From Micromonospora echinospora (GTDB lineage Bacteria > Actinomycetota > Actinomycetes > Mycobacteriales > Micromonosporaceae), in the NCBI RefSeq assembly GCF_014203425.1, contig NZ_JACHJC010000001.1:682001-746000 (forward strand): DNA of 64,000 nucleotides, given 5' to 3'. A model generated the notes under the pieces. The model worked only from the letters and a program-made list of their open reading frames with translations. It searched no databases and was not told the origin of the DNA. The number at the start of each line of letters is the position of its first letter. Position 1 is the first letter of the stretch. Shown piece after piece: positions 53,491 to 62,561 of this stretch. Made by a program: the position numbers and the translations under genes.

Positions 53491-56337
53491 TTACTGGCCG
53501 GCGGGCTTCAGGCAGAGCACCCGGGTGGTACCGCCGCTGTCGACGGAGACCGTTGGCTGCGTCAGATCGGCGCACTTGTCCTTGTTGTCCACCTTCGACA
53601 CCACGCTGAACGCGCCCTGCTCCCCGCAGTCGGCGGCCACGGCGGTCTCGCCGGACTGCTTGACGCAGGAGCCGACCGCCGGGTCGAAGCCCGCCGGCTT
53701 GTCGTCGCCGACCTTGCCGAGCAGCGTGAGCAGACCGAGCGGTACGGCGAGGATGAGCACCGCCGCGATCAGCACCGCGGCCAGCACCCGTCCGTTGCGT
53801 ACCTTCGGCGGGGGCGCCTCGGTCTGCGGCTCGGCGGCGTCCGGCTTGAACGCGTCGAACCGGCCCTGCTCCGGCTCACCGGACGGTCCGTCCTGCGACC
53901 AGGCCGGCGGGGCCTGCTGCGGCGCCGGGAACGGGCTCGTGTCTCCCGGCCGGCCCTGGCCGGGCACTGCGACGGAGGCGCGCCCACCGGCCGACGGGCC
54001 GAACTGGTCCGGCTGGCCGCCGAACGGCTCGGGACGGCCGGCCGGGCTGCCGAACGCCTGGTGGCCGCCGGGAGAACCGAATGGATCCTGGTGGCCGCCG
54101 GGAGAACCGAACGGGTCCTGGCGGCCGCCCGGCGGGCCGAACGGGTCCTGGTGACCGCCCGGGGTGCCGTACGGGCTCTGCGGGCCGTCGAACGGGTCCC
54201 GGACCGCGCCGGGCTGCTCGCCGCCCGGGTGCACCCCGTTGGCGGGGCGGGTGTTCGCGGGCGGGTCCATGAAGGACGGCACACCGGCCGGGAACGGCGG
54301 CGGCGCGGCCGGCGACGACGGCGGCACGGCGGCGTACCCGTGCGGCCCGTCGGCGTCCTCGGCACGTGACTGCGGGCCGGGGAAGCCGTTGTCCGGGCCG
54401 AATCCGGACGGCCCGTCCTGGTCGGGGAAGCCGTGCCCGTCCCGCTCGGGCGCGTCCTCGGGCTCCGGGCGGGCCGGCCGGCCGTACACCCGGGGCTGCG
54501 GCGCCGGGGTGCCGGTCGGCAAGGGCTGGTCGGACGGCGGGGTGACCCGGCTGGTCACCGGGACCGACGCGCTGGCCGAGACCGGGCCGCCCTCCGGGGA
54601 GGTACGCGGGCCGGGCACGGACGCCGACTGCGGCTCGTCGTTGCCGGGGCGGGACGCGCCCCACGCGCCGTCGCCGCGCTCCGGCTCGTACCCCTGGGGT
54701 TCGGCCGGCGCGGGCGGGTGGTCGGCGGGCGACGACGCGGCAAGCGAGGCACCGGGCACCCGCTGCTGCTGTGCGGGCAGCGGCACGGCGTTGCCCGGCG
54801 AGATGCCCGGCGCGGGAGCGGGCTGGTACGCCGGCGCGGAGTCCTCGGAGCGGCCCCACGCCTCGGCGGGCGACCACGGCTCGGCGGCCGGTACGGCCGG
54901 GCGGTCGTCCTGGTTGCCGCCCCAGCCGGTGGGCGCGTCGGGAGCCGGTACGGAGACGCTCGCGCGGGCTGCCGGCGCCTCGGCCGGTGCGGCGGCGCCC
55001 CAGCCGGGCTGTGCCGGCTCCTCCGCCGGCCGCCCGGTCTCCTGACGCTGCGGCACGGACGCGGCGCCGCTCCAGGCGCCGGCCTGCTCCTCGGAGTCAC
55101 GCTGCTGCGGTACGGCGGCGGCACCCCAGCCGCCGGGCTGCCGGCCCTGGTCCGGCTCGCCCCAGCCGCCCGGCTGCGCCGCCTCGGCCGGGTTGGCGGC
55201 GCGGCCCGCGGCCCAGCCACCGGAACGGTCCGGGTCGTCAGGGCGGACAGGCTCGTCCCAGCCACCTGCGCGGTTCTCGGGCTGCGGGGCGGGCCAGCCG
55301 CCGGAGCGGTGCCCCTCGTCGTGCTGCGGTCCTCCCGTCGGACGCCAGCCGCCGGAGCGGTGCGGGTCGTCCTCGGGAGCGGCGGAGCGGTTGTCCTGAT
55401 CGGACTGCTCCGGAGTGGACCACGGAGTGTCCGGCCGGGTGGCGCCGGGCACCGAGACCGCGGCGGCGGCCCGGGCGGGCGGATCGGCCGGCGGCCAGGT
55501 GGCGCCGGTCTGCTGACCCGGGGGCGCCCAGGCCGGCTGGCTCTCGCGCGGCGTCCAGCCGCCGGAGCGGCCGGGGTCGTCGGCCGCGGCGGGCTGCTCG
55601 TCACGCGGGTTCCAGCCGCCGGAGCGGTTCGGGTCGTCCGGCGGCGCGGCGGCGGGGGGCCAGCCACCGGCGTGTCCCGGGGCGTCGTCGTGCTGCCCGC
55701 CGGTGGGCGCGAAGCCGCCGGAGCGGTGCGGGTCGTCCGGCGGGGCGGGCGTGACCCAGGTCTCGTTCGGCACGGTGGCCGGGGCGGGGACGTAACCGGT
55801 GCCGCGAGCGGCCGGGTCGCCGGACGGCGACCGGACCGGCTGCTCGCCGGAGCCCCACCCCTGGCGGTTCTGCTCCGCGGCCCAGGCCGGCGCCGTCGGC
55901 TCGGCAGGGCTGCCCGGCGGCGTGGCGGCCCAGGCGGGCGGCGCCGGGTCGGCGGAGCGGTCCGGGCGGGGCTGCTCGGGTGCGCCCCACGCGGGGCTGC
56001 CCTGGCCGGGGCCGGCCCAGGCGGGGGTGCCCTGGTCGGTGCCGCCCCAGGCGGGCTGCTGCCCGCGCTCGGCGGGCGGTGGGACCTGGGCGGTGGCCCG
56101 GCCGGTCACCGGCTGGCCCGCGGGCGGGGCCCACGGGGGTGGCTGTTCGTCGTTCGCGGCCCAGGCCGGTTGCGCGGGCCGACCGGCCGGCGGGGGCGGT
56201 GCCCAGCCGAGGTCGGGCGCGCCGTTGTACCCGTTGTCCTGCTGCGCCGGCTGATCGCCGTACGGCACCGGTCCGCCGGTGCCCGGCGACACCTCGCCCG
56301 GCTCCTGGCCGGGGCGGTGCGGAGCCTCGGACGTCAT
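53491..56337 (-). CDS. Very long disordered membrane protein with LppU/SCO3897-like C-terminus
   Basis: A 948-residue protein. The first 830 or so residues are low-complexity, rich in Pro, Gly, Ala and Trp, with six related units around DDPxRSGGW (DDPHRSGGF, DDPNRSGGW, DDPGRSGGW, DDPHRSGGW, DEGHRSGGW, DDPDRSGGW) and later FGSPGGHQDP-type repeats. One transmembrane helix (VLAAVLIAAVLILAVPLGLL) at about 845-865 precedes an outer domain of 80 residues with four Cys (SCVKQSG, ADCGEQG, KCADL, VLCLK), as in LppU/SCO3897-like proteins. The long cytoplasmic part may drive assembly or condensation; function unknown. Confidence 0.82.
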   Translation of the reverse strand: MTSEAPHRPGQEPGEVSPGTGGPVPYGDQPAQQDNGYNGAPDLGWAPPPPAGRPAQPAWAANDEQPPPWAPPAGQPVTGRATAQVPPPAERGQQPAWGGTDQGTPAWAGPGQGSPAWGAPEQPRPDRSADPAPPAWAATPPGSPAEPTAPAWAAEQNRQGWGSGEQPVRSPSGDPAARGTGYVPAPATVPNETWVTPAPPDDPHRSGGFAPTGGQHDDAPGHAGGWPPAAAPPDDPNRSGGWNPRDEQPAAADDPGRSGGWTPRESQPAWAPPGQQTGATWPPADPPARAAAAVSVPGATRPDTPWSTPEQSDQDNRSAAPEDDPHRSGGWRPTGGPQHDEGHRSGGWPAPQPENRAGGWDEPVRPDDPDRSGGWAAGRAANPAEAAQPGGWGEPDQGRQPGGWGAAAVPQQRDSEEQAGAWSGAASVPQRQETGRPAEEPAQPGWGAAAPAEAPAARASVSVPAPDAPTGWGGNQDDRPAVPAAEPWSPAEAWGRSEDSAPAYQPAPAPGISPGNAVPLPAQQQRVPGASLAASSPADHPPAPAEPQGYEPERGDGAWGASRPGNDEPQSASVPGPRTSPEGGPVSASASVPVTSRVTPPSDQPLPTGTPAPQPRVYGRPARPEPEDAPERDGHGFPDQDGPSGFGPDNGFPGPQSRAEDADGPHGYAAVPPSSPAAPPPFPAGVPSFMDPPANTRPANGVHPGGEQPGAVRDPFDGPQSPYGTPGGHQDPFGPPGGRQDPFGSPGGHQDPFGSPGGHQAFGSPAGRPEPFGGQPDQFGPSAGGRASVAVPGQGRPGDTSPFPAPQQAPPAWSQDGPSGEPEQGRFDAFKPDAAEPQTEAPPPKVRNGRVLAAVLIAAVLILAVPLGLLTLLGKVGDDKPAGFDPAVGSCVKQSGETAVAADCGEQGAFSVVSKVDNKDKCADLTQPTVSVDSGGTTRVLCLKPAGQ

Positions 56338-56621
56338 GGGTGCGCCTCCTCCATCACAGGTCGGCCGCCGATGCCGGTCGGGGGAACCGTCGGCATGGTT
56401 GCCGGCGTCGCCGGCGGGTACCGGCCGTGCGGGCTCCCCGCACCGTATCCGGTGGTTGCCCGGAGCCGCCCGGGGGAGCATCGGCCGTCACCGAAAGTCA
56501 CCGGACGACGTCGATGAGTGTCACTTGCTCGCGTCGGCCCGGAACCACCGGTTGGCGACCGTGCCAACCGTACCGGGCGCTGCGGCGAGGTGGAATCCCG
56601 GTGCCGACCGATGCCGATACG

Positions 56622-56655
56622 CCGAAGACCCGCCCGGTGTCGGGCGGGTCTTCGG
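56622..56655. terminator. Terminator hairpin of the 45-residue gene
   Basis: CCGAAGACCCGCCC (56622-56635) pairs perfectly over 14 bp with 56642-56655, just after the minus-strand stop at 56685. Confidence 0.85.
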
Positions 56656-56684
56656 ACTGGAGGAGGTGAGAAAGGTCTGTGGCG

Positions 56685-56822
56685 TCAGCTCATGTGACGC
56701 TGGGCGATGGCGAGAAGCTCCTCGCGGACCGCGGGCGAGTTCGCGGAGCGCAGGGCGTGCTCGATGGCACGGGCCCGGCGGTTGGCGTCGCGGCGGGTGC
56801 GGATTCGCTCGATCATGCTCAT
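56685..56822 (-). CDS. 45-residue basic protein
   Basis: A short gene below usual length limits: MSMIERIRTRRDANRRARAI and on to IAQRHMS. It is strongly helical, Arg-rich and amphipathic. It has a textbook ribosome-binding site (AGGAGGAG), a promoter with 17-nt spacing upstream and a perfect 14-bp terminator downstream, so it is very likely expressed. Function unknown; nucleic-acid or membrane contact is possible. Confidence 0.8.
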   Translation of the reverse strand: MSMIERIRTRRDANRRARAIEHALRSANSPAVREELLAIAQRHMS

Positions 56823-56904
56823 CTTGGGTCTCTCCTCCTGGCTATTCGGTTGTCAGCCCCTTGATGTCTCTATTTAAGCGCATCGGGCCGCCGATCGCCA
56901 TCGA

Positions 56905-56933
56905 TTATTAGGTGAGCTGAGCCACGTGCCTAA
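56905..56933 (-). promoter_or_regulatory. Promoter of the 45-residue gene
   Basis: On the minus strand TTAGGC (56933-56928) and TAATAA (56910-56905) are spaced by 17 nt in an AT-rich stretch unusual for this DNA. Confidence 0.6.
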
Positions 56934-56982
56934 GGATCGTAGGTCCAGAGCGGCTTCGATCCTATGATTCGGTTCCCAAAAC

Positions 56983-57032
56983 GGTCACGGCCGGTGTGCC
57001 GGGCGCTCACCCGTGGCACACCGGCCGTGACC
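56983..57032. terminator. Terminator hairpin of the dehydrogenase operon
   Basis: GGTCACGGCCGGTGTGCC (56983-57000) pairs perfectly over 18 bp with 57015-57032, immediately after the E2 gene stop at 57047 on the minus strand. Confidence 0.88.
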
Positions 57033-57046
57033 GGAGCGGTGGTACG

Positions 57047-58507
57047 TCACGTCCAGGCGAGCAGCGCCGCCTCCGGGTCGGCGAGGAACTCCCCGATGTC
57101 GCGGAGGAACTTCGAGCCCAGCTCACCGTCGATGATGCGGTGGTCGAAGGAGAGGCCGAGCGTGGTCACCAGGCGCGGCTTCACCTTGCCCTTGTGCACC
57201 CACGGCTGCTCCCGTACCGCGCCGAAGGCGAGGATCGCCGACTCGCCCGGGGGCAGGATCGGCGTACCGGTGTCGACGCCGAAGACGCCGACGTTGGTGA
57301 TGGTGAGCGTGCCGCCGGACATGTCCGCCGGGGACGTCTTACCCGACTTCGCGGTCTGCACCAGGTCGGTCATCGCGTCCGCCAGCTCGCGCAGCGAGAG
57401 CCGCCCGGCGTCCTTGATGTTCGGCACGATCAGGCCACGCTCGGTGGCCGCCGCGATGCCGAGGTTGACGTACTCCTTCACCACGATCTCGTCGCCGGCC
57501 CAGGTCGAGTTGACCATCGGGTGCCGCTTGACGGCCAGCAGCACCGCCTTGGCGACCAGCAGCAGCGGCGAGACCCGGACGTCGCGCCACTCGCGCCGGT
57601 CGCGGAGCCGGTCCAGCGCCTTCATCGCCCGGGTCACGTCGACGGTCAGGAACTCCGTCACGTGCGGGGCGGTGAACGCCGAGCGGGCCATGTTCTCCGC
57701 GGTGAGCTTGCGTACCCCCTTGACCGGGATGCGCTGCTCGCGGTCCGCGCCGAAGCTCGCGGCCGACATGGCCGGCGCCGCGACCGACTGCGGCTCGGCC
57801 GCCGCCGGGGTCGCGGTCGCCGCCCGCTGTACGTCCTCGCGGGTGATCGAGCCGAGCGGACCCGAGCCGGTCAGCGTGGCCAGGTCGATGCCCAGGTCCT
57901 TCGCCAGCTTGCGGACCGGCGGCTTGGCCAGCACCGGACCGGTGACCCGGCCGTTGCCGTTCACTGTCGGAGCGGTCGCCGGCGCGGGAGCGACCGGCGC
58001 GGGTGCCACCGGGGCAGCGGCCTGAGCCGGTGCCCCGGCCGGCGCGTCACCCTTGCGCGGGCGGCGCTTGGCCGGCGCGTTGCGCGGGCCGTAGCCGACG
58101 AGCACCGCGGTGCGCCCACCCGGGGCGACACCACCGATCAGACCCGGCTCGACCATGCCCTCGGCGGGCGCGACCTGGACCGCTGCCAGCGACGCGGCCG
58201 ACGGCGTGGGCAGCTCCGACGCCGGGGTCGCGGTCGTCGACTCCTCGATCGGCCCGGCGCCCGGGTCGGTGTCGATCGCGATGATCGGCACGCCCACCTC
58301 GACAGTGGACCCCTCCGGGTGGAAGATCGCCTGCACCCGGCCGGCCCACTTCGCCGGGATCTCGACCGCCGCCTTCGCGGTCTCCACCTCGACGATCGGC
58401 TGGTTCAGCTCGATGTCGTCGCCGACCTTGACCAGCCAGGCGAGGATCTCGCCCTCGGTCAGGCCCTCGCCCAGGTCGGGAAGGTTGAACTCCTTGATCC
58501 GGGACAT
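57047..58507 (-). CDS. bkdC: Dihydrolipoamide acyltransferase (E2) of a 2-oxoacid dehydrogenase
   Basis: A 486-residue E2 subunit. Lipoyl domain (residues 5-80) with the modified Lys in VEVETAKAAVEIP; Pro/Ala linker; peripheral-subunit-binding domain VRKLAKDLGIDLATL near 215; and catalytic domain with SFDHRIIDG near 455, the active His and Asp. It transfers acyl groups to CoA. With the E1 genes it forms a branched-chain or pyruvate-type complex; branched-chain is favoured by E1 type and gene order. No E3 gene is here. Confidence 0.92.
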   Translation of the reverse strand: MSRIKEFNLPDLGEGLTEGEILAWLVKVGDDIELNQPIVEVETAKAAVEIPAKWAGRVQAIFHPEGSTVEVGVPIIAIDTDPGAGPIEESTTATPASELPTPSAASLAAVQVAPAEGMVEPGLIGGVAPGGRTAVLVGYGPRNAPAKRRPRKGDAPAGAPAQAAAPVAPAPVAPAPATAPTVNGNGRVTGPVLAKPPVRKLAKDLGIDLATLTGSGPLGSITREDVQRAATATPAAAEPQSVAAPAMSAASFGADREQRIPVKGVRKLTAENMARSAFTAPHVTEFLTVDVTRAMKALDRLRDRREWRDVRVSPLLLVAKAVLLAVKRHPMVNSTWAGDEIVVKEYVNLGIAAATERGLIVPNIKDAGRLSLRELADAMTDLVQTAKSGKTSPADMSGGTLTITNVGVFGVDTGTPILPPGESAILAFGAVREQPWVHKGKVKPRLVTTLGLSFDHRIIDGELGSKFLRDIGEFLADPEAALLAWT

Positions 58508-58512
58508 GCCGC

Positions 58513-59502
58513 TCACCAACCGAAGGTGCGGTCGACGGCGTCGAGCACCCGGTCCAGGTCGGGCAGGTACTCCTCCTCCACCCGGGCGGCCGGGTAGGGC
58601 GTGTCGAAGCCGGTCACCCGCAGCACCGGGGACTCCAGGGAGTAGAAGCACTCCTCGGTGATCCGGGCCGCGATCTCCGACCCGAGACCCAGGTTGCCCG
58701 GGGCCTCGTGCACGACCACGCAGCGGCCGGTGCGCCGCACCGACTCGTACACGGCGGTCAGGTCCAGCGGCGAGAGCGTCCGCAGGTCGATGACCTCCAG
58801 CTCGCGGCCGTCCTCGGCGGCGGCGGTGGCCGCGTCGAGCGCGGTGCGCACCATCGGGCCGTACGCCAGCACCGTCGCGTCCGTGCCGGGCCGCACGACC
58901 CGGGCCGAGTGCAGCGGGTACGCGTCGGCGATCGGCGCCTCCAGGTCCACCGGACCCTTCTCCCAGTAGCGCCGCTTCGGCTCCAGGAACACGATCGGGT
59001 CGTCCGAGGCGATCGCCTGCTGGATCATCACGTACGCGTCCTGCGGGTTCGCGCAGCTCACCACCTTGAGACCGGCGGTGTGCGCGAAGTACGCCTCGGG
59101 CGACTCGGAGTGGTGCTCGACAGCGCCGATGCCGCCGCCGAACGGGATGCGGATGACCATCGGGATCCGCACCTTGCCCTGCGAGCGGTAGTGCATCTTC
59201 GCCACCTGCGACACGATCTGGTCGTACGCGGGGTAGACGAAGCCGTCGAACTGGATCTCGCAGACCGGCCGGAAGCCACGGATGGCCAGGCCGACAGCGG
59301 TGCCGATGATGCCGGACTCGGCCAGCGGGGTGTCGATCACGCGCTGGTCGCCGAAGTCCTTCTGGAGGCCGTCGGTGATCCGGAACACGCCGCCGAGCTT
59401 GCCGACGTCCTCGCCCATGATGACGACCTTGGGGTCGTTCTCCAGGGCCCGCCGCAGGCCGGTGTTGAGCGCCTTGCCGAGGGTGAGCGTCTCCGTGGCC
59501 AT
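58513..59502 (-). CDS. bkdB: 2-oxoacid dehydrogenase E1 beta subunit
   Basis: A 329-residue TPP-dependent subunit: MGEDVGKLGGVFRITDGL, TPLAESGIIGTAVGLAIRG (cofactor Glu), GGGIGAVEHHSESPEAYFAH (active His) and EAPGNLGLGSEIAA. Its start shares one base with the E1 alpha stop, so the subunits are made in equal amounts. It ends 5 nt before the E2 start. The short chain and alpha/beta split are those of the branched-chain enzyme. Confidence 0.93.
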   Translation of the reverse strand: MATETLTLGKALNTGLRRALENDPKVVIMGEDVGKLGGVFRITDGLQKDFGDQRVIDTPLAESGIIGTAVGLAIRGFRPVCEIQFDGFVYPAYDQIVSQVAKMHYRSQGKVRIPMVIRIPFGGGIGAVEHHSESPEAYFAHTAGLKVVSCANPQDAYVMIQQAIASDDPIVFLEPKRRYWEKGPVDLEAPIADAYPLHSARVVRPGTDATVLAYGPMVRTALDAATAAAEDGRELEVIDLRTLSPLDLTAVYESVRRTGRCVVVHEAPGNLGLGSEIAARITEECFYSLESPVLRVTGFDTPYPAARVEEEYLPDLDRVLDAVDRTFGW

Positions 59503-60680
59503 CAGTGGGCGCTCCCCTCGAACGACTCCATGTACTGCGAGAACCGGGCCCGCTGCTCGTCCAGCTCGGGAGACCCGTTGGGGTAGACGTGGTCGAACAT
59601 GCTGACCGGCTGCGGGTCGGGCATCGCGAGCACGCGCTCACGCAGGTGCACCGACTCGGTGCGGGCCTGCTCGTCGACCTCGGTGAAGAACGACTCGTCG
59701 GCGATCTTCTGCTTGGTCAGGAACGCCTTCATCCGGGCGATCGGATCCTTGGCCTGCCACGCCTCGACCTCGCTGGCGATGCGGTAGCGGGTCGGGTCGT
59801 CGGAGGTGGTGTGCGCGCCCATCCGGTAGGTGTACGCCTCGATCAGGCTCGGGCCCTGGCCGTTGCGCGCGTTGTCCAGCGCGTGCCGGGTCACCGCGTA
59901 CGACGCGAGCACGTCGTTGCCGTCCACCCGGACGCCGGGGAAGCCGAACCCGCCGGCCCGGCGGTACAGCGGGACGCGGGTCTGCCGCTCCAGCGGCTCG
60001 GAGATGGCGTACTGGTTGTTCTGGCAGAAGAACACGAGCGGGGCGTTGAAGACGCTGGCCCAGACGAACGACTCGTTGACGTCGCCCTGGCTGGTGGCGC
60101 CGTCGCCGAAGTAGGCGATGACCGCCTCGCCGTCCTCGCCGCCGGTCTTGCCGTCCATGGCGACACCCATGGCGTACCCGGTCGCGTGCAGGGTCTGCGC
60201 CCCGATCACGATCGTGTACATGTTGAACTTGAACTCGTTCGGGTCCCAGCCGCCCTGGTCGACGCCGCGGAACAGGCCCAGCGGCATGATCGGGTCGATG
60301 CCACGGCAGTAGAGCACGCCGTGCTCACGGTAGGTCGGGAAGGCCATGTCCTGGGTACGCAGCGCCCGGCCGGAGCCGACCTGCGCCGCCTCCTGACCCA
60401 GCAGGCTGGCCCACAGGCCCAGTTCGCCCTGGCGCTGCAGGGCGGTGGCCTCGGCGTCGAGCTTGCGCACCAGGACGAGATCGCGGTAGAGCCCGCGGTA
60501 CTCCTCGTCGGTGAAGTCGACGCGGTACTCGGTCCCGTCCGGGCCGAGCGCGGTCTCGATCCGCTCACCTTCCGGCGTGAGCAGCTGTACGAGTTCCGGT
60601 TCACCGGCCGCGGCGGCGCGCCTGGTGCGGGGTGCGGCCCGCTTGCTGCGGGCGGCGGCCCCGGGGTCGCCCTTTGCCAT
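59502..60680 (-). CDS. bkdA: 2-oxoacid dehydrogenase E1 alpha subunit
   Basis: A 392-residue subunit with a basic, probably flexible head. The TPP motif runs from GDGATSQGDVNESF to FFCQNNQYAIS near 215-245, and the segment YRMGAHTTSDDPTRYR is the phosphorylation-loop region of the family. ATG 60680 (MAKGDPG) is chosen because GGGAGAG is just upstream; an ATG ten codons earlier is possible. It heads the operon E1alpha-E1beta-E2. Confidence 0.93.
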   Translation of the reverse strand: MAKGDPGAAARSKRAAPRTRRAAAAGEPELVQLLTPEGERIETALGPDGTEYRVDFTDEEYRGLYRDLVLVRKLDAEATALQRQGELGLWASLLGQEAAQVGSGRALRTQDMAFPTYREHGVLYCRGIDPIMPLGLFRGVDQGGWDPNEFKFNMYTIVIGAQTLHATGYAMGVAMDGKTGGEDGEAVIAYFGDGATSQGDVNESFVWASVFNAPLVFFCQNNQYAISEPLERQTRVPLYRRAGGFGFPGVRVDGNDVLASYAVTRHALDNARNGQGPSLIEAYTYRMGAHTTSDDPTRYRIASEVEAWQAKDPIARMKAFLTKQKIADESFFTEVDEQARTESVHLRERVLAMPDPQPVSMFDHVYPNGSPELDEQRARFSQYMESFEGSAH

Positions 60681-61170
60681 CCGTCTCTCCCTGTCTGTCT
60701 GCGCCGGCACCGGGGGTTACCCGAGCCGCGCACCTCGTGCGCCCGCCCCGGCTGATGCCGGGCCGGTCCCTGGCGACCGCGCCTGACCCCGGTGGGGGTT
60801 GCCGCGCGGCGTGAGCCCGGGATCCGTCGCGGACGGACCCAGGCCCGGGAGCGCCGGCGTCGTTCCGCACCAGCCGCGGGGTACGCGGAGGTGGCGGCTG
60901 CGTTGCCGTCGTGCCTGAATGATTGCAGAGGAGGTGAGCGGGCCCACAGTATGGCCTCCCCCACGAGCGAGGTTCCATCTGGTTCATGACGGATAGCCGT
61001 CTTTGTCGCCAGTGGTGCGATCGGCTGACGTACAAAATGTGTGTCGACACGCGGTTGCGACTGGTGAACTGAACGTCACTGGGTCAAGCTTGCAATGAGC
61101 TTTTGCGCGGCATTTGTCCGATATCCGCGCGGGCTCTCCCCGTCCCCGTCCGCGCGTGAGGAGTGTGCCG
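60681..61170. other. Promoter region between the dehydrogenase operon and surface protein gene
   Basis: About 490 nt between divergent genes. The right half (60960-61110) is AT-richer and should hold both promoters. No protein or RNA gene is convincing; an Lrp-type site would be expected for a bkd operon but I could not point to one. Confidence 0.5.
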
Positions 61171-61929
61171 GTGTCCGAACCAGAGGGTCCCCCCGGCACG
61201 CCCTTCCTCGGCCGCCACCGGGCGCTGCCCGCCTCCCCGTACCGCCGGGTGATCGGCGCGCACCGCGCCCCCGGGGCGGGTGGACCCAGCCGGGGCTACC
61301 TGCTCACCGTGGCGCTGCTCGCCGGCACCGCGTCGATGCCGATCCTCGCCGCGGTCAGCACCGGATCGGCGACCGTGGGCAACAGCGCGCTCCCCGACAC
61401 CAGCACCCCGTTCCTCCCGACGCCCTCGGTCGGGCCGGTGGTCATCCCGGTGCCCCAGGCGACCCAGCCCGCCGTGCCGTCCACGCCCACGCCCGCGGTC
61501 GACGTCACCTCCGTACCCCCGGCGCGGCCGGTGCTCCCGGCCGCGCCGAGCCTGCCCGACGACAGCGACCTGGCCGCCCGCCACCGCTCCCGGCCGGTGG
61601 CCGCGCCGCGGCCACCGGCCACGCCGGTCCGGCCCACCCCGGTCCGGCCGCCGCGCCCGTCCCCGGTGCCGTCGCCGTCACCGTCGCACTCGCCGTCCGA
61701 CCCGGGTACGCCGACGCCCGAGCCGAGCCCCAGCCCTGAGCCGTCCGCCACGTCCGTCGAGCCGACGCCCTCGACGGGTTCGTCCGAGCCGTCCGGCCCA
61801 TCGGGTACGTCCGGTCCCGCCGAGCCGTCGGGTCCTGCCGATCCGTCGGGTCCTGCCGATCCGTCCGGTCCCGCCGAGCCGTCCGCCACCTCCGCTACCT
61901 CCGAGCCGTCGGGTCCCGCCGAGTCGTAG
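61171..61929 (+). CDS. Pro/Ser/Thr-rich surface or secreted protein, tail probably truncated
   Basis: A 252-residue protein from GTG 61171 (preceded by GAGGAG). A hydrophobic segment (GYLLTVALLAGTASMPILAA) at about 45-65 is a signal or anchor. The rest is Pro/Ser/Thr-rich and ends in repeats around PSGPAEPSGPADPSGPA, a wall-spanning type of sequence. No catalytic domain is present. The stop at 61927 falls where other repeat units have TCG, and the repeat pattern continues downstream in another frame to 62046. Confidence 0.7.
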   Translation: MSEPEGPPGTPFLGRHRALPASPYRRVIGAHRAPGAGGPSRGYLLTVALLAGTASMPILAAVSTGSATVGNSALPDTSTPFLPTPSVGPVVIPVPQATQPAVPSTPTPAVDVTSVPPARPVLPAAPSLPDDSDLAARHRSRPVAAPRPPATPVRPTPVRPPRPSPVPSPSPSHSPSDPGTPTPEPSPSPEPSATSVEPTPSTGSSEPSGPSGTSGPAEPSGPADPSGPADPSGPAEPSATSATSEPSGPAES

Positions 61930-62074
61930 GGTCCTGCCGGGCCCCGCCACCTCCGCTACTTCCGACGCCAGCCCGTCGGCTCCGTCCGAGCCGTAGGCCA
62001 CCTCGTCCGGTTCCACCGCCGAGCCGACGTCACTCGCCGGCCGTTAGGGAGCGCGGTCTCGCGCCCGCACCCCT

Positions 62075-62550
62075 CATGATCGACACCACCCCGGCGTAGT
62101 GGTGCAGTCCCGACCGGCCCGATACAGCCACTTCGCCGAGATGGTGTCGATCAACGAGGTTGTGGGTCTTCCCGGGACATGCCCCTGCCATTGCGGCGGG
62201 GTGGTCCGGAGCGCGCAGACCACATGATCGACGCCATTACGCCGTGGTGGTGCGGTTCCGGCGGGCCCGATGCCGCCACCTCCCCGAGATGGTGGATCAA
62301 CGAGGGGGAGGCCGGACAGGGCAGGCGCATGATCGACACCATTACGGCGTGGTGGTGTGGTCACGGCCGGCTTGAGGCAGCCACTTCGGGGAAGTGGTGG
62401 ATCAACGCGGTCCGGGGGCATGCCCTCACGTCGGGCGGGGTGATCCGGCCAGCCTGCATGATCGACACCACTTCGGCGAAGTGGCTGGATCAGACCGGTT
62501 GCGACCACGCCACCTCGCCGAGGTGGCGGCGAGGTGGCGGCGATCATGCG
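62075..62550. repeat. Array of four imperfect palindromic repeats
   Basis: Units start with CATGATCGAC at 62075, 62223, 62338 and 62457. Each then has a palindrome near CCACTTCGGCGAAGTGG, a short GC-rich spacer, and a second CCACYTCG-type palindrome; in the first three units this leads to GATCAAC (62149, 62295, 62400). Unit spacing is 148, 115 and 119 nt and spacers differ. A single related copy is at 19591-19661. Confidence 0.7.
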
Positions 62551-62561
62551 GGCGCGACTGC

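Noticed and set aside
60951..60989. A 12-codon ORF after GAGGAGG upstream of the dehydrogenase operon
   Set aside because: It is on the strand opposite to the operon, the spacing is poor and nothing follows it; there is no support for a leader peptide.
62075..62550. CRISPR-like array
   Set aside because: Repeats are imperfect, unit spacing varies (148, 115, 119 nt), each unit contains its own palindromes, and no cas gene is nearby.
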